This document shows, one piece after another, positions 49,146-58,109 of a stretch of DNA of 64,000 nucleotides. Location: NCBI GenBank assembly GCA_964486935.1, contig CAZAPG010000022.1, positions 1 through 64,000 of the forward strand, read 5' to 3'. Origin of the DNA: CAZAPG01 sp964486935 (GTDB lineage Bacteria > Chloroflexota > Anaerolineae > 4572-78 > J111). Both the position numbers and the translations under genes were made by a program. Under the pieces are notes generated by a model. The model was not told where the DNA came from, made no database searches, and saw only the letters and a list, made by a program, of their open reading frames with translations. Within the stretch, counting starts at the first letter, position 1; every line of letters starts with the position of its first letter.

Positions 49146-50060
49146 TCAACGTCCGCCAAACCCCGTCATGGTGATGCCCTGCACAAAGTAGCGCTGGGCA
49201 AAAATAAACAGCGCAATCATGGGCAGGGTCATAAAGGTGCCGGCGGCAAACACCAGCTCCCAACTGGCTTTAAAGGACTCATCGGCGTTGAGGCCGGCAA
49301 TGCCCAGGGCCAGGGTCCAGTTATCCAGGCTGTTAACGTAGATAAGCGGGTTCATAAAATCGGTGTAGTGTTGCAGCATGGCAAACACGGCCACGGTGGC
49401 AATTACGGGTTTGGACAGGGGCAGAATGATTTGCACCAGGCTGCGCAGCCGGCCCGCGCCGTCAATCAGGGCGGCTTCTTCCAGTTCTATGGGGATGCCC
49501 TTAAAAAATTGGCGCATCAAAAAGATGTAAAGAGGAGTCCAGGGCGTTGTGCCAAACCAGTAGGGGATAATCAGCGGCAGCAGGGTGTCGATCCAGCCCA
49601 GGTATCTAAACAGAATGAAGCGCGGCACCAGGGTGATGACTTCTGGCAGCAGCAGCGTGACAATGAGAATGCCAAAGAAAAAATCTCGACCCGGCCAGCG
49701 CAGGCGGGCAAAGCTGTAGCCAACCAGAACTGATGAAAAGAGCGTGCCGGCTACGGCAAAAAGCACTACCACAAAGCTGTTCCAGGCAAAGGTGGCAAAG
49801 GGTAAAATTTCAAACACGCGGATGTAGTTGTGCCATTGGGGCGAGGCTGGAATCCAGACAATGGGGTGGGCAAAAACCTCGGTTGAGGCTTTGAGCGAGG
49901 AGGAGACCATCCACAGGGCCGGAACGAGAAAAGAGACGAGCAGTATCGACATCAAGAGTTGCAGAATGACCAGCCAGATTTTTTGGATGAGTTTGCGTCG
50001 AGATGTTTGCACGCCAACCGCGCTCAGGGTAGTAGGAATGGATGTATCTGTTGTCGCCAT
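49146..50060 (-). CDS. Sugar ABC transporter permease, MalG type
   Basis: 304 aa, six spans. The EAA loop is EEAALIDGAGRLRSLVQIIL. Second permease of a CUT1-type importer. It lies between the MalF-type permease (9-bp gap) and the kinase gene (3-nt gap). No ATPase gene is in the cluster, so a shared MsmK/MalK-like ATPase elsewhere is presumed. Confidence 0.93.
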   Translation of the reverse strand: MATTDTSIPTTLSAVGVQTSRRKLIQKIWLVILQLLMSILLVSFLVPALWMVSSSLKASTEVFAHPIVWIPASPQWHNYIRVFEILPFATFAWNSFVVVLFAVAGTLFSSVLVGYSFARLRWPGRDFFFGILIVTLLLPEVITLVPRFILFRYLGWIDTLLPLIIPYWFGTTPWTPLYIFLMRQFFKGIPIELEEAALIDGAGRLRSLVQIILPLSKPVIATVAVFAMLQHYTDFMNPLIYVNSLDNWTLALGIAGLNADESFKASWELVFAAGTFMTLPMIALFIFAQRYFVQGITMTGFGGR

Positions 50061-50069
50061 TGTGTCCTC

Positions 50070-50987
50070 CTATTCCTCGTAATAGACCCAGCGTTTGGAC
50101 ATGTAAAATTGCACCAGGGTAAAGAGCAGCACAATAACAAAAAATTCCCAGGCCAGCGCGGCGGCATAACCCATATTAAAGAATTTGAAGCCCTCGTTGT
50201 AGATGTTGAGCACGGCAAACAGCGTGGAGTTTTCCGGCCCGCCGTCGGTCATGATTTTGGCGGGGATGAAGGTTTGAAAGGAGTTGATAATGGCCATGAT
50301 GCCGTTAAAAAAGATGAGCGGCGACATCAACGGGATGGTAATGTGCCACAGGCGGCGAATGGCGCTGGCCCCATCCAGGCTGGCCGCTTCCATAAGCGAG
50401 GGGGGGATGTTGGTTAACCCGGCAATAAAAATAACCATCATCCGGCCAACCATCCACAGCGACATAAAGATAAAGGCCGGCTTGGCCAGGGTGGGGTCAA
50501 ACAGCCAGGGTTGGGGGGGGATGCCAACCCAGCTTAACGCGTCGTTGAGAATGCCAAATTCCGGGTGCAGCACGCGCTGCCACACCACCGACCAGGCTAC
50601 CAGTGGGATGATGATGGGCAGGTAAAAGCCGGAACGGTACAGGTCTCTAAATTTGATGGCTTGAGTCAGGGCCAGCGCCAGCAAAAAAGCAACAATCAAT
50701 TGCAGCGGAACGGCAAAAACGGTGTAGTAGGCGCTGTTATACAGGCTCAGGTTGGCCCGTTCGGCGGTAAACATTTTGATGTAGTTGCTAAAGCCAATGA
50801 ATTGGGGGTCGCCCAGTAAATTCCAGCGCTGAAACGACAGCCAGATGGCGTACAACATGGGGAAGGCGATAAATACCAGAAAGCCGATAATAAAAGGGGA
50901 GGCAAATAGATAGCCCGTAATCCACTCGTTTAAAACCATCCGGCTGGGCAGTTTGAGACCACGCTTGGGTGCAGTTGTTGCAGCCAT
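50070..50987 (-). CDS. Sugar ABC transporter permease, MalF type
   Basis: 305 aa, six spans. EAA loop MEAASLDGASAIRRLWHITI. Forms the channel with the MalG-type subunit. A strong AGGAGG-type site lies before the ATG. Downstream of the binding-protein gene by 83 bp. Confidence 0.93.
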   Translation of the reverse strand: MAATTAPKRGLKLPSRMVLNEWITGYLFASPFIIGFLVFIAFPMLYAIWLSFQRWNLLGDPQFIGFSNYIKMFTAERANLSLYNSAYYTVFAVPLQLIVAFLLALALTQAIKFRDLYRSGFYLPIIIPLVAWSVVWQRVLHPEFGILNDALSWVGIPPQPWLFDPTLAKPAFIFMSLWMVGRMMVIFIAGLTNIPPSLMEAASLDGASAIRRLWHITIPLMSPLIFFNGIMAIINSFQTFIPAKIMTDGGPENSTLFAVLNIYNEGFKFFNMGYAAALAWEFFVIVLLFTLVQFYMSKRWVYYEE

Positions 50988-51070
50988 GTAAAACCTCCTT
51001 CTTGAACCCCACAGGCCGGGTAGCAGTTAGCGTTTTGGCCAGGCTGCTACCCGGCCGAGGTGGTTACACG

Positions 51071-52513
51071 TTAGCTTACCGAGGCCCAGTATTCATCCAG
51101 TACTTTCTGTAGTTCTTCATCAACCTTGGGTAAAACTTCTGCGGCGGTGGCGCTGCCGCCAAGCATGGGGTCGTACCCTACCGGCTTGACGATTTCGCTC
51201 CACATTTTGCTGCGCGGTACGCCGCCAACCACGTCTACTTCAGACAGTTTGAAGGCTTCGATAAAGGCTTGCCCGTTTTCAACCCCAAAGCGCTCCTGGA
51301 TGGTTGGAATCCAGAAGCTTTCTACCAGCCCCAGGTTATTGGGGATGCGGCCGGTGGTTTCGGAGTAGATTTTGTTACCTTCATCGCTACCCATAAAGTG
51401 GGCAAACCCCCAGCCAGCTTCTACATTGTTGCTGTTGGGCAAAGCGACGCCTTCGGCCCAGCCCCGGTGAGGACGAGTCGAGTCGGCGGCTTCGGGCATG
51501 AGCACCACGTCGAACTCGATTTGCTTGTTCTGCTCGCGCAGTTCCGGGCTGTTGAGCCGGCCAAAGAACCAGGGGCCTTCGTACTTCATGGCGGCGTTGC
51601 CGGTTTCAATGGTGTTGGCCCCGCCTTCCAAATCGGCCGGGGTTGGCGAGATTTTCATGGTGTGGTAAACATCGTAGGCTACCAATTGCAGCATTTCCAC
51701 AATTTCTGGCTGGCTGAATTGGGCTTTTTTGGGGTCTACCAACTCATCAAACTCTTGTTTGGCGGTGCTGCGGATCCATTGAATATCGCGGAACCAGCTG
51801 CCGTTAGCTTGCAGGCCAAACATCTTATTGTCGCCGCTGAGGTTGGTGACTTTTTGGGCCAGATCCAGAAATTCATCCAGCTTCATATTGTCGGTGGGGA
51901 AATCCAGCCCGGCATCCTGGAAGGGTTTTTTGGCGTAGAACAGCACCATGGTGCCCAATTGTAACGGAATCAGGTAGGTTTTGTCGTTGCGTTTAACGCT
52001 AAGCTGAATACCGGCAATGTCAGCGGGGTAAGGGGCGGTAAAGTTATCGCGGGCAATAAAATCATCAATGGGGGCCAGAGCGCCGCTATCGGCAAAAATT
52101 TGCCACTCCCAACCTTGAAATGACGATACGTGGGGAGGCGTGCCGCCGGCAATTGAGGTTTGCAGTTTGGGATAGAAATTGTTGTTGGGGTCGGCCACGC
52201 TGGTTACTTTGACTTCTACATTGGGGTTGCGCTCCATGTAGAGTTTAGAGAGTTTGTCCCAGGCTTCAATATCGGCCGGGTCGCCCCAGGCCAAAAATTC
52301 CAGTGTCACCGGTTCGGCAGCCGGGGCCGATTCGCCGCCGCTACCTTCCGAGGCGGAAGCGGACGTGTCTTCGGCCGGGGCTTGTTGCGCGGGCGCTTCG
52401 GTAGCGGCAGGGCCGCCGCAGCTTGTTAAAAAGGCCAGGGCCAAAACGCCTTTGCCGCCCAGCAACAGCACTTCGCGCCGCGTCAGTTTTTTTTGTTCTA
52501 ATTTGTCTGCCAT
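51071..52513 (-). CDS. Sugar-binding lipoprotein of the ABC importer (Tat-type signal)
   Basis: 480 aa. N-terminus LTRREVLLLGGKGVLALAFL carries twin arginines (12-13) and ends in a lipobox (LTSCGG, Cys32), then a Pro/Ala/Glu/Ser-rich linker. The rest is a cluster-B extracellular solute-binding protein of carbohydrate type. Captures the substrate outside the cell. A Tat-exported lipoprotein would fold before export, perhaps with a ligand or cofactor. Ligand unknown. Confidence 0.92.
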   Translation of the reverse strand: MADKLEQKKLTRREVLLLGGKGVLALAFLTSCGGPAATEAPAQQAPAEDTSASASEGSGGESAPAAEPVTLEFLAWGDPADIEAWDKLSKLYMERNPNVEVKVTSVADPNNNFYPKLQTSIAGGTPPHVSSFQGWEWQIFADSGALAPIDDFIARDNFTAPYPADIAGIQLSVKRNDKTYLIPLQLGTMVLFYAKKPFQDAGLDFPTDNMKLDEFLDLAQKVTNLSGDNKMFGLQANGSWFRDIQWIRSTAKQEFDELVDPKKAQFSQPEIVEMLQLVAYDVYHTMKISPTPADLEGGANTIETGNAAMKYEGPWFFGRLNSPELREQNKQIEFDVVLMPEAADSTRPHRGWAEGVALPNSNNVEAGWGFAHFMGSDEGNKIYSETTGRIPNNLGLVESFWIPTIQERFGVENGQAFIEAFKLSEVDVVGGVPRSKMWSEIVKPVGYDPMLGGSATAAEVLPKVDEELQKVLDEYWASVS

Positions 52514-52615
52514 CTTAAAAACTTCCTCCTTTGGAATTGGGGTTTTATTTCAACTGTGAAAAAAGTTTTGTCGTTAATGGACTAACTTGTAACTATCACA
52601 CCTCCTTTCAATTTT

Positions 52616-52672
52616 GAGCGTTCCCGACAAATTATTTACCATCAACGGATTGTTTGCCTGCCGCGAACGCTC
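52616..52672 (-). promoter_or_regulatory. Inverted repeat before the binding-protein gene
   Basis: GAGCGTTC (52616-52623) and GAACGCTC (52665-52672), 41 nt apart, between the dehydrogenase stop and the binding-protein start. Could be a hairpin that partly ends or shields the transcript, or a regulator site. The 52514-52615 stretch carries the ribosome site and is AT-rich. Confidence 0.4.
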
Positions 52673-52673
52673 T

Positions 52674-53693
52674 TTAGGCTATCCAGACAGGTTGGCCGGT
52701 TTGAATCGACTCGATGGCGGCCAGGGCTACCCTTAAAGCGGCCTGGCCGGCCTCTCCGGGGGTTTGAACCGGGCGATTATCCAGAATGGCGCGGGCAAAC
52801 CCGGTGATTTCAAGCTGGTACATATCCTGGTCTGATTTGGATATTATTTCTACCTCGCCGCCGGTGCGGGTCAGTTTGGCAGTTTGGTGCGCCATACCGA
52901 ATTGCACCTCTACCAGACCGTTCGGGCAAAAAATCTGGTCGGCTGCGCCGGGGGGCGTCACCTGCGGCGGCAGTCCCCAACAGACCACAAAACTGCCCAC
53001 ATCGCCCGAAGCGTAGCGCACGGTAATGGCAGCCGTGTCGTAAGCAATCTTGTCGATATGGGCCAGCGCCGGTTGGTTTTGCCCAATTGTTAACCCCTGG
53101 GCAAACACTACCTCCGGTGGAGAGTCGAAAATAAAGCTCCAGCCGTCAAACAGATGCACGCCCATATCAATCACCGGGCCGCCGTTGGCCTGCTGGTTGT
53201 GCATGTCTCGTTTGGGCCGGATTTCGCGCACATCGGCGGCGTGGTACATTACGGGCCGGCCCAGTTTGCCCTGCGCCAGCCAGGTCTTCAAATCGGCCAT
53301 TACCGGCGAGTAGCGCCGCATAAAACCCAACCCCAGTTTGACCCCGTTCCGCCGGGCGGCGTCAATCATCGCCTCGGCCTGGGCCAGGGTAAGGGCAATC
53401 GGTTTTTCACACAGGACATGCTTGCCGTGGTTGGCGGCATAAATAGAGATATCCGGGTGGTCGCGGGTGGGCACGCAGACCGAAACCACATCTACCTGCG
53501 GCAGGCTCACCGCCGGTTGATAGGCTGTGTGCCAGGTATCAAGCCCGTGGGCGCGGGCCAGCTTTTCGGCTCGCTGCTCAATGACATCTACCACCGCTAC
53601 CACCTGGGCGTGCGGCAGGCTACGCCAGCGCTCGGCGTGCTTGCTGCCCATATCGCCCGCCCCAACAATACACACCCCCAACCTGTCAGCCAT
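52674..53693 (-). CDS. Gfo/Idh/MocA-family oxidoreductase of the cassette
   Basis: 339 aa. Rossmann start (VCIVGAGDMGSKHAERW), CEKPIALTLAQAEAM, and VIDMGVHLFDGWSF in the substrate domain. NAD(P)-dependent oxidation of a sugar, inositol or glycoside. Overlaps the upstream isomerase gene by 8 bp. Paired dehydrogenase and TIM-barrel proteins occur in inositol catabolism and in pathways that cleave glycosides through 3-keto sugars. Confidence 0.9.
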   Translation of the reverse strand: MADRLGVCIVGAGDMGSKHAERWRSLPHAQVVAVVDVIEQRAEKLARAHGLDTWHTAYQPAVSLPQVDVVSVCVPTRDHPDISIYAANHGKHVLCEKPIALTLAQAEAMIDAARRNGVKLGLGFMRRYSPVMADLKTWLAQGKLGRPVMYHAADVREIRPKRDMHNQQANGGPVIDMGVHLFDGWSFIFDSPPEVVFAQGLTIGQNQPALAHIDKIAYDTAAITVRYASGDVGSFVVCWGLPPQVTPPGAADQIFCPNGLVEVQFGMAHQTAKLTRTGGEVEIISKSDQDMYQLEITGFARAILDNRPVQTPGEAGQAALRVALAAIESIQTGQPVWIA

Positions 53694-54453
53694 TGTTTAT
53701 CAATTGCCTCAAATAAGCTCGACTCATTTGCGCGCTTTCGGCTGGCGGACGCCGGGTTTCATCCTGCTCGACCACCAGCCACCCGTCATCTCTGCGCCGG
53801 ATGACCTCAAATACCGCCTTAAAATCCACATCACCATAACCCACTTCCATCCACTCGGTGGCGGTGGTATCTTTGAGGTGAAAGTAAGCAATCCGGTCAA
53901 AAAAGTTTTCCACTACCGCTACCGGCGAGCCGCCCGCCCGCTGCACCCAGCCCACATCCAGGCATAACGAAACCAGGGCCGGGTCGGTGTGATGGCACAG
54001 GTAGCTCAATTCGGCGCAGTTGTTTTCAATTTCCCAGTAGTGATTGTGATAGCAGAGCGTCAACTCCTGCCGGCGGCACAACTGGCCAATTTTGTTCAGA
54101 CTGTCGGCCTGATAAGCGAGTTCAGTTTCGGGTTTGTTTTCTTTGAGGCGTCCGCTGAAGGGGATAAAGGGCGCGCCAACTGCGCCGGCAAAGGCCACAA
54201 TCTTTTCCAGATTATCCAGCGCGGCCTGCACCGATTGGGGATTGTAAATTTCACCACCTACGTGGATGCCGACCACACTCAACCCGTAATCGGCTGCCAG
54301 ATTTTGCAACACGGCGGGATTGGAGATGTCCACATGCTGCGCCCCAATTTCAAAGCCATCATACCCGGCTGCAGCCACCTGAGCGAGAACTTCGGGTAAC
54401 TGCTCTCGATTCATTTCCGGCCCCCAGGGGCGGGTTTGAATGCCTATCTTCAA
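53686..54453 (-). CDS. Xylose-isomerase-like TIM-barrel sugar isomerase/epimerase
   Basis: 255 aa. AP_endonuc_2/xylose isomerase-like fold: KIGIQTRPWG, YDGFEIG, LCYHNHYWEIE, SLCLDVGWVQRAG, YFHLKDT, LVVEQDE; the Glu/Asp/His residues form the usual metal site. Relatives include IolE-type dehydratases and 3-keto-glycoside-cleaving enzymes. First gene of the minus-strand cassette; the 220-bp region upstream is AT-rich (AATTAATTAATC) and may hold the promoter. Confidence 0.86.
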   Translation of the reverse strand: MKIGIQTRPWGPEMNREQLPEVLAQVAAAGYDGFEIGAQHVDISNPAVLQNLAADYGLSVVGIHVGGEIYNPQSVQAALDNLEKIVAFAGAVGAPFIPFSGRLKENKPETELAYQADSLNKIGQLCRRQELTLCYHNHYWEIENNCAELSYLCHHTDPALVSLCLDVGWVQRAGGSPVAVVENFFDRIAYFHLKDTTATEWMEVGYGDVDFKAVFEVIRRRDDGWLVVEQDETRRPPAESAQMSRAYLRQLINNG

Positions 54454-54673
54454 TGAAAAACCTCCATTGGTTTGAATTTAGACGGATATTGATGGCGTGA
54501 AATTGAAGGCGATGATAAAATTTTGAATTAATTAATCAAGTGGAAAAATAAACGAATCCCATTATACTCTACCCCAAACATCGTGTCAATTTGTTTGCAC
54601 CGTACTTTTATTTGACATCCCTTTTGCTTTTTGATAATCTCTGGCGGCACATGCTGCTGACCAGGAGCAAGAC

Positions 54674-56287
54674 GTGACCCAAAAACCAGCAATACTGTTT
54701 GCCAATGAGGCGACAGCGGCCCTGCTGCGCGGCTTTGACCAGATGGCCCGGCTGCTGGCTGTCACCCTGGGGCCAACCCAGGGCAACATCTTAAACCAGC
54801 GGGAACACAACCCTCCCGAAGTGCTGGCCGATGCCGCAACCATTGCCCGGCGAGTGCTGGCCCTGCCCAACCGAGCCGAAAACGTCGGCGCTATGCTCAT
54901 ACGCAATCTGGCCTGGCGGGTGCACCTGCGGGCCGGTGATGGCGTGGCGACCACCTCGGTGTTGGCCCGCGCCATTTTGAACGAGTCTGTGCGCTATGTG
55001 CAGGCCGGCGGTAATCCGATGATGTTAAAACGAGGGATAGACCAGGCAGCGCAGGTGGCCCTGGCCCAACTGCTGGCGCAAGCCCGGCCTGTTACCGATG
55101 AGGAAGGGTTAACTCAGGTAGCCGAAACCATCACCGCCGAACCAAACCTGAGCCTGATACTGGGCGAAATGCTGGATGTGCTGGGGCCGTTGGCGCATGT
55201 TACAATAGAAGATTATGTGGCTCCCTACCTTGAGCGGGTTTATTATGATGGCGGTCGCTGGACAGCCCGGTTAGAGTCGCCCTATCTCATCACCGATAGC
55301 GCCGGGCGGCGAGCCATCCAAAACGATTGTCAGGTGGTGGTCTACGCCGGAGATATCAAAACGGCCAGAGATGTTCAACCGTTACTGGAGCTGCTGGCTC
55401 GGCTTAAAAAGAATCGATTGCTGCTGGTTGCCCATGAAATTGGCGGCGAGGCGCTGACCACGCTGATTCTTAACCACCAGCGCGACAAAATTAAGACTAT
55501 CGCGGTCTCGCTGCGCCGGCCCGCCGACCGCCGGGCCGATGACCTGGCCGACCTGGCCTTGATTGCGGGCGCAACCTTGTTGGGCGGCGAAACGGGCCGG
55601 ACGTTGGCCGGCCCCAAACCCACCGACCTGGGCCGGGTGCGCCGGGCCGAAGCCACGCCCGATTATCTGGTTATCAGCGGCGGTGGGGGCGACTTAACGG
55701 CCCGCCGGACGGCAATTGAGCAACTTCAGGCCAGGTTGAATCAATTACCCCCTGCCGACGAGTCCCGCGACGAGTTGCGCCTGCGTCTGGCTCGACTCTC
55801 TGGCGGGGTGGGGGTCTTAAAAATTGGGGCGCACACCAAAGCCGAGCGCGCTGCGCTGCACCAAAAGGCTGAAAAGGCCATTCGCGCCCTGCGGCTGGCG
55901 CTGGCGCAGGGCATAGTGCCCGGCGGCGGGGTGGCTTATCTGCAAACAATTCCCGCGCTGCAAACCCTGGCCGCCACCCTGGAAGGCGACGCCCGGTACG
56001 GCGCGCATATTCTGGCCCGCGCCCTCGAAGCGCCGTTTCGCCAGATTGCGCAGAACCGGGGGCTAATCGACCCGGCGGCGGCGCTGGCCAAACTCAGCCG
56101 GTTTGAGGGCGATTATGTGTACAATGCCCTGACCGATAGTTTTCAACCTTGCGCCGCCGCCGGCCTGTTTGACCCGGTTGGCGTGCTGCAAATCGCTCTG
56201 GAAACGGCGGTGAGCGGCGCAATGTTAGCCCTTACCACCGGCGTGCTCGTACTGCATCGCAAGCCCGAACAGAGTTTTGAACCTTGA
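54674..56287 (+). CDS. Divergent GroEL-like chaperonin with altered ATPase site
   Basis: 537 aa. GTG start six nt after AGGAG. Colinear with GroEL: TLGPTQGNI (for TLGPKGRNV), AGDGVATTSVL (for AGDGTTTATVL), GVLKIGAHT, GIVPGGGVAYL, GLFDP. An ungapped alignment of GAHTKAE to GIVPGGG against E. coli GroEL puts Lys where the ATP-hydrolysis Asp398 should be (KAEKA for RVEDA). The Asp87 equivalent is kept. The first apical segment is shortened, and the Gly-Gly-Met tail is absent. No groES is nearby. It may bind ATP without cycling normally. It forms a pair with the propeller gene 15 bp downstream. Confidence 0.85.
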   Translation: MTQKPAILFANEATAALLRGFDQMARLLAVTLGPTQGNILNQREHNPPEVLADAATIARRVLALPNRAENVGAMLIRNLAWRVHLRAGDGVATTSVLARAILNESVRYVQAGGNPMMLKRGIDQAAQVALAQLLAQARPVTDEEGLTQVAETITAEPNLSLILGEMLDVLGPLAHVTIEDYVAPYLERVYYDGGRWTARLESPYLITDSAGRRAIQNDCQVVVYAGDIKTARDVQPLLELLARLKKNRLLLVAHEIGGEALTTLILNHQRDKIKTIAVSLRRPADRRADDLADLALIAGATLLGGETGRTLAGPKPTDLGRVRRAEATPDYLVISGGGGDLTARRTAIEQLQARLNQLPPADESRDELRLRLARLSGGVGVLKIGAHTKAERAALHQKAEKAIRALRLALAQGIVPGGGVAYLQTIPALQTLAATLEGDARYGAHILARALEAPFRQIAQNRGLIDPAAALAKLSRFEGDYVYNALTDSFQPCAAAGLFDPVGVLQIALETAVSGAMLALTTGVLVLHRKPEQSFEP

Positions 56288-56302
56288 GGTGAAGATATAA
56301 TA

Positions 56303-58087
56303 ATGTGGCAAAATATGGGCCGAATTGCCGCTGGCGGGAGTGTCTTTAGCATCCACGCCAATCAGGCAGAACAAATTTGGCTGGCAACCGGGGCGGGCCT
56401 GCTTCAACGCGCCCCGACGGGCTGGCAGCCCCTTGACCAGAGCCAGCCGCTACCCTCGATTGTGGCCCTGGCCTCCTCGCCGGCGGGGGAAGTGTGGTGG
56501 GCCGCCGGCATGAACGGCGGCGTGGTCCGCAGCCGCAGCGCCGGCCGGCGCTGGGAAATGTGCTGGCTCGACCAGATTGCCGAGCCGGTGGTCTGCTTTG
56601 CGGTTTCGCCGCGCTACCAGGCCGACCGCACTGTGCTGGCCGGCACCAACGGCGCGGGCGTGCTGCGCTCTACGGATGGCGGGCGGCGCTGGTTTTTGAG
56701 TAACTTTGGCCTGCAAGATTTTACGGTGCTGGCGCTGACTCCCGCCACCGACTGGAGCCGCCGGGAGATATTGTTTGCCGGCACGTTGGCCGGCGTTTAT
56801 CGCTCTTCCGGGGGTGGGCGGGCCTGGAAACTCGCCGGCCTGTCGGAATTTGCCATTCAAACCGTGGCCGCCAGCCGCCAGTTTGCCCAGAACGGCCTGA
56901 TTTTGGCCGGCGCCGACGGCCACGGCATCTATCGCTCGGCGGACGGAGGCAAAAGCTGGCAGGCTGCCGGAGAAAATCTGCCGCCCGGCTGCTCGGTCAA
57001 CACCCTGATTAACTACCAACACCAGGGCCATGAATATTGGCTGGCCGGTACCGATGACCGGGGGTTGTGGCTGTCAAGCGACGGCGGCATTCAGTGGCAA
57101 AAAATATTGACCGCCGCACAGCCGGTACTCTCGCTGGCTGCGAGTCCAGAGATGCTGCTGGCCGGGTTAAGTGATAGCGGCCTGCTAACATCTACTGATG
57201 GGGGGCAAAGCTGGCAGACCGGCAAGCCAATTCAGGCGCGCGGCTGGCAGCGCATGGTGAAGGCCGGCGAATCTCGCTTGCTGGCCATTGCGCCCACTGA
57301 TGGGGTGTGGATGTCTGGCGATGGCGGGCACATGTGGCAGCGCGCCATCGAGGCTTCGCCAAACCGGCTGCTGTTGGGGGTAGCGGTCGTGGGCCAGGCG
57401 TGGCTGGCTGCCTGGCTTGATGGCCTGTGGCGAAAAGTTGCGGAGCAAGATTGGCAACCCGTGTTGAGCCAGCAAGACACGCCTGTTGTGGCTCTGGCCG
57501 CCGGCGAGTCGCCCGGCCAACCGGTGTGGGCCGCCGCTACCGATTGCCGCCTATGGCAGTCGCCAGATGCGGGCCAAAGCTGGCAGCCGGTGGATGAGAC
57601 CCCCTTTGCCGGGCAGCAATTGCTGGCGCTGGCGCTGACGCCCGAAGATGGCACGCTGCTGGCCGGCTCGGTGCAGCCCCAATCCGGCGAATTAACGTTG
57701 TGGCGTCGGCAGGCCGGGAAAGGTGAGTGGGAAGCGTGGCTGCGCCGGCCCGTGAGTCAACCCTATATTCAGGTATTGCCGCAGGGGCCAGGAGCGGAGC
57801 AGTCGTGGCTGATTGTTGATAAAGAGGTCTGGCGACACACCGGCGCCGGCTGGCAGTTGGTGAAGGCATTTGAACAAACGGTGCGGCGCGTCGCCCAAGA
57901 TGTGGCGGGCGAGCGGTTGTATCTGCTGGTGGGCCGGGAAATTTTTTGTGGTGGCGCTGGCGACGACTGGCTCACCCTGGCCGCGCCGCCCGAAGCTGCC
58001 CCTCTGGTTGACTTGCAGGTAGTTGATCGAGCACGGTTGCTGGTACTCGATGTAACCGGCGCGCTGTGGCAAGCAGCGCCTGGCTAA
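56303..58087 (+). CDS. BNR/Ycf48-like beta-propeller protein
   Basis: 594 aa with no signal peptide, so cytoplasmic. At least nine repeats of the BNR type, for example RSTDGGRRW, RSSGGGRAWK, RSADGGKSWQAAG, SSDGGIQWQK, TSTDGGQSWQTG, MSGDGGHMWQ, QSPDAGQSWQP. This is like photosystem II assembly factor Ycf48 or sortilin propellers. The lack of a signal peptide is unusual for the group. Immediately follows the GroEL-like gene; I infer functional pairing, such as adaptor or client. Confidence 0.8.
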   Translation: MWQNMGRIAAGGSVFSIHANQAEQIWLATGAGLLQRAPTGWQPLDQSQPLPSIVALASSPAGEVWWAAGMNGGVVRSRSAGRRWEMCWLDQIAEPVVCFAVSPRYQADRTVLAGTNGAGVLRSTDGGRRWFLSNFGLQDFTVLALTPATDWSRREILFAGTLAGVYRSSGGGRAWKLAGLSEFAIQTVAASRQFAQNGLILAGADGHGIYRSADGGKSWQAAGENLPPGCSVNTLINYQHQGHEYWLAGTDDRGLWLSSDGGIQWQKILTAAQPVLSLAASPEMLLAGLSDSGLLTSTDGGQSWQTGKPIQARGWQRMVKAGESRLLAIAPTDGVWMSGDGGHMWQRAIEASPNRLLLGVAVVGQAWLAAWLDGLWRKVAEQDWQPVLSQQDTPVVALAAGESPGQPVWAAATDCRLWQSPDAGQSWQPVDETPFAGQQLLALALTPEDGTLLAGSVQPQSGELTLWRRQAGKGEWEAWLRRPVSQPYIQVLPQGPGAEQSWLIVDKEVWRHTGAGWQLVKAFEQTVRRVAQDVAGERLYLLVGREIFCGGAGDDWLTLAAPPEAAPLVDLQVVDRARLLVLDVTGALWQAAPG

Positions 58088-58109
58088 TTGGCCGCGGGGA
58101 TGAGTGGGG

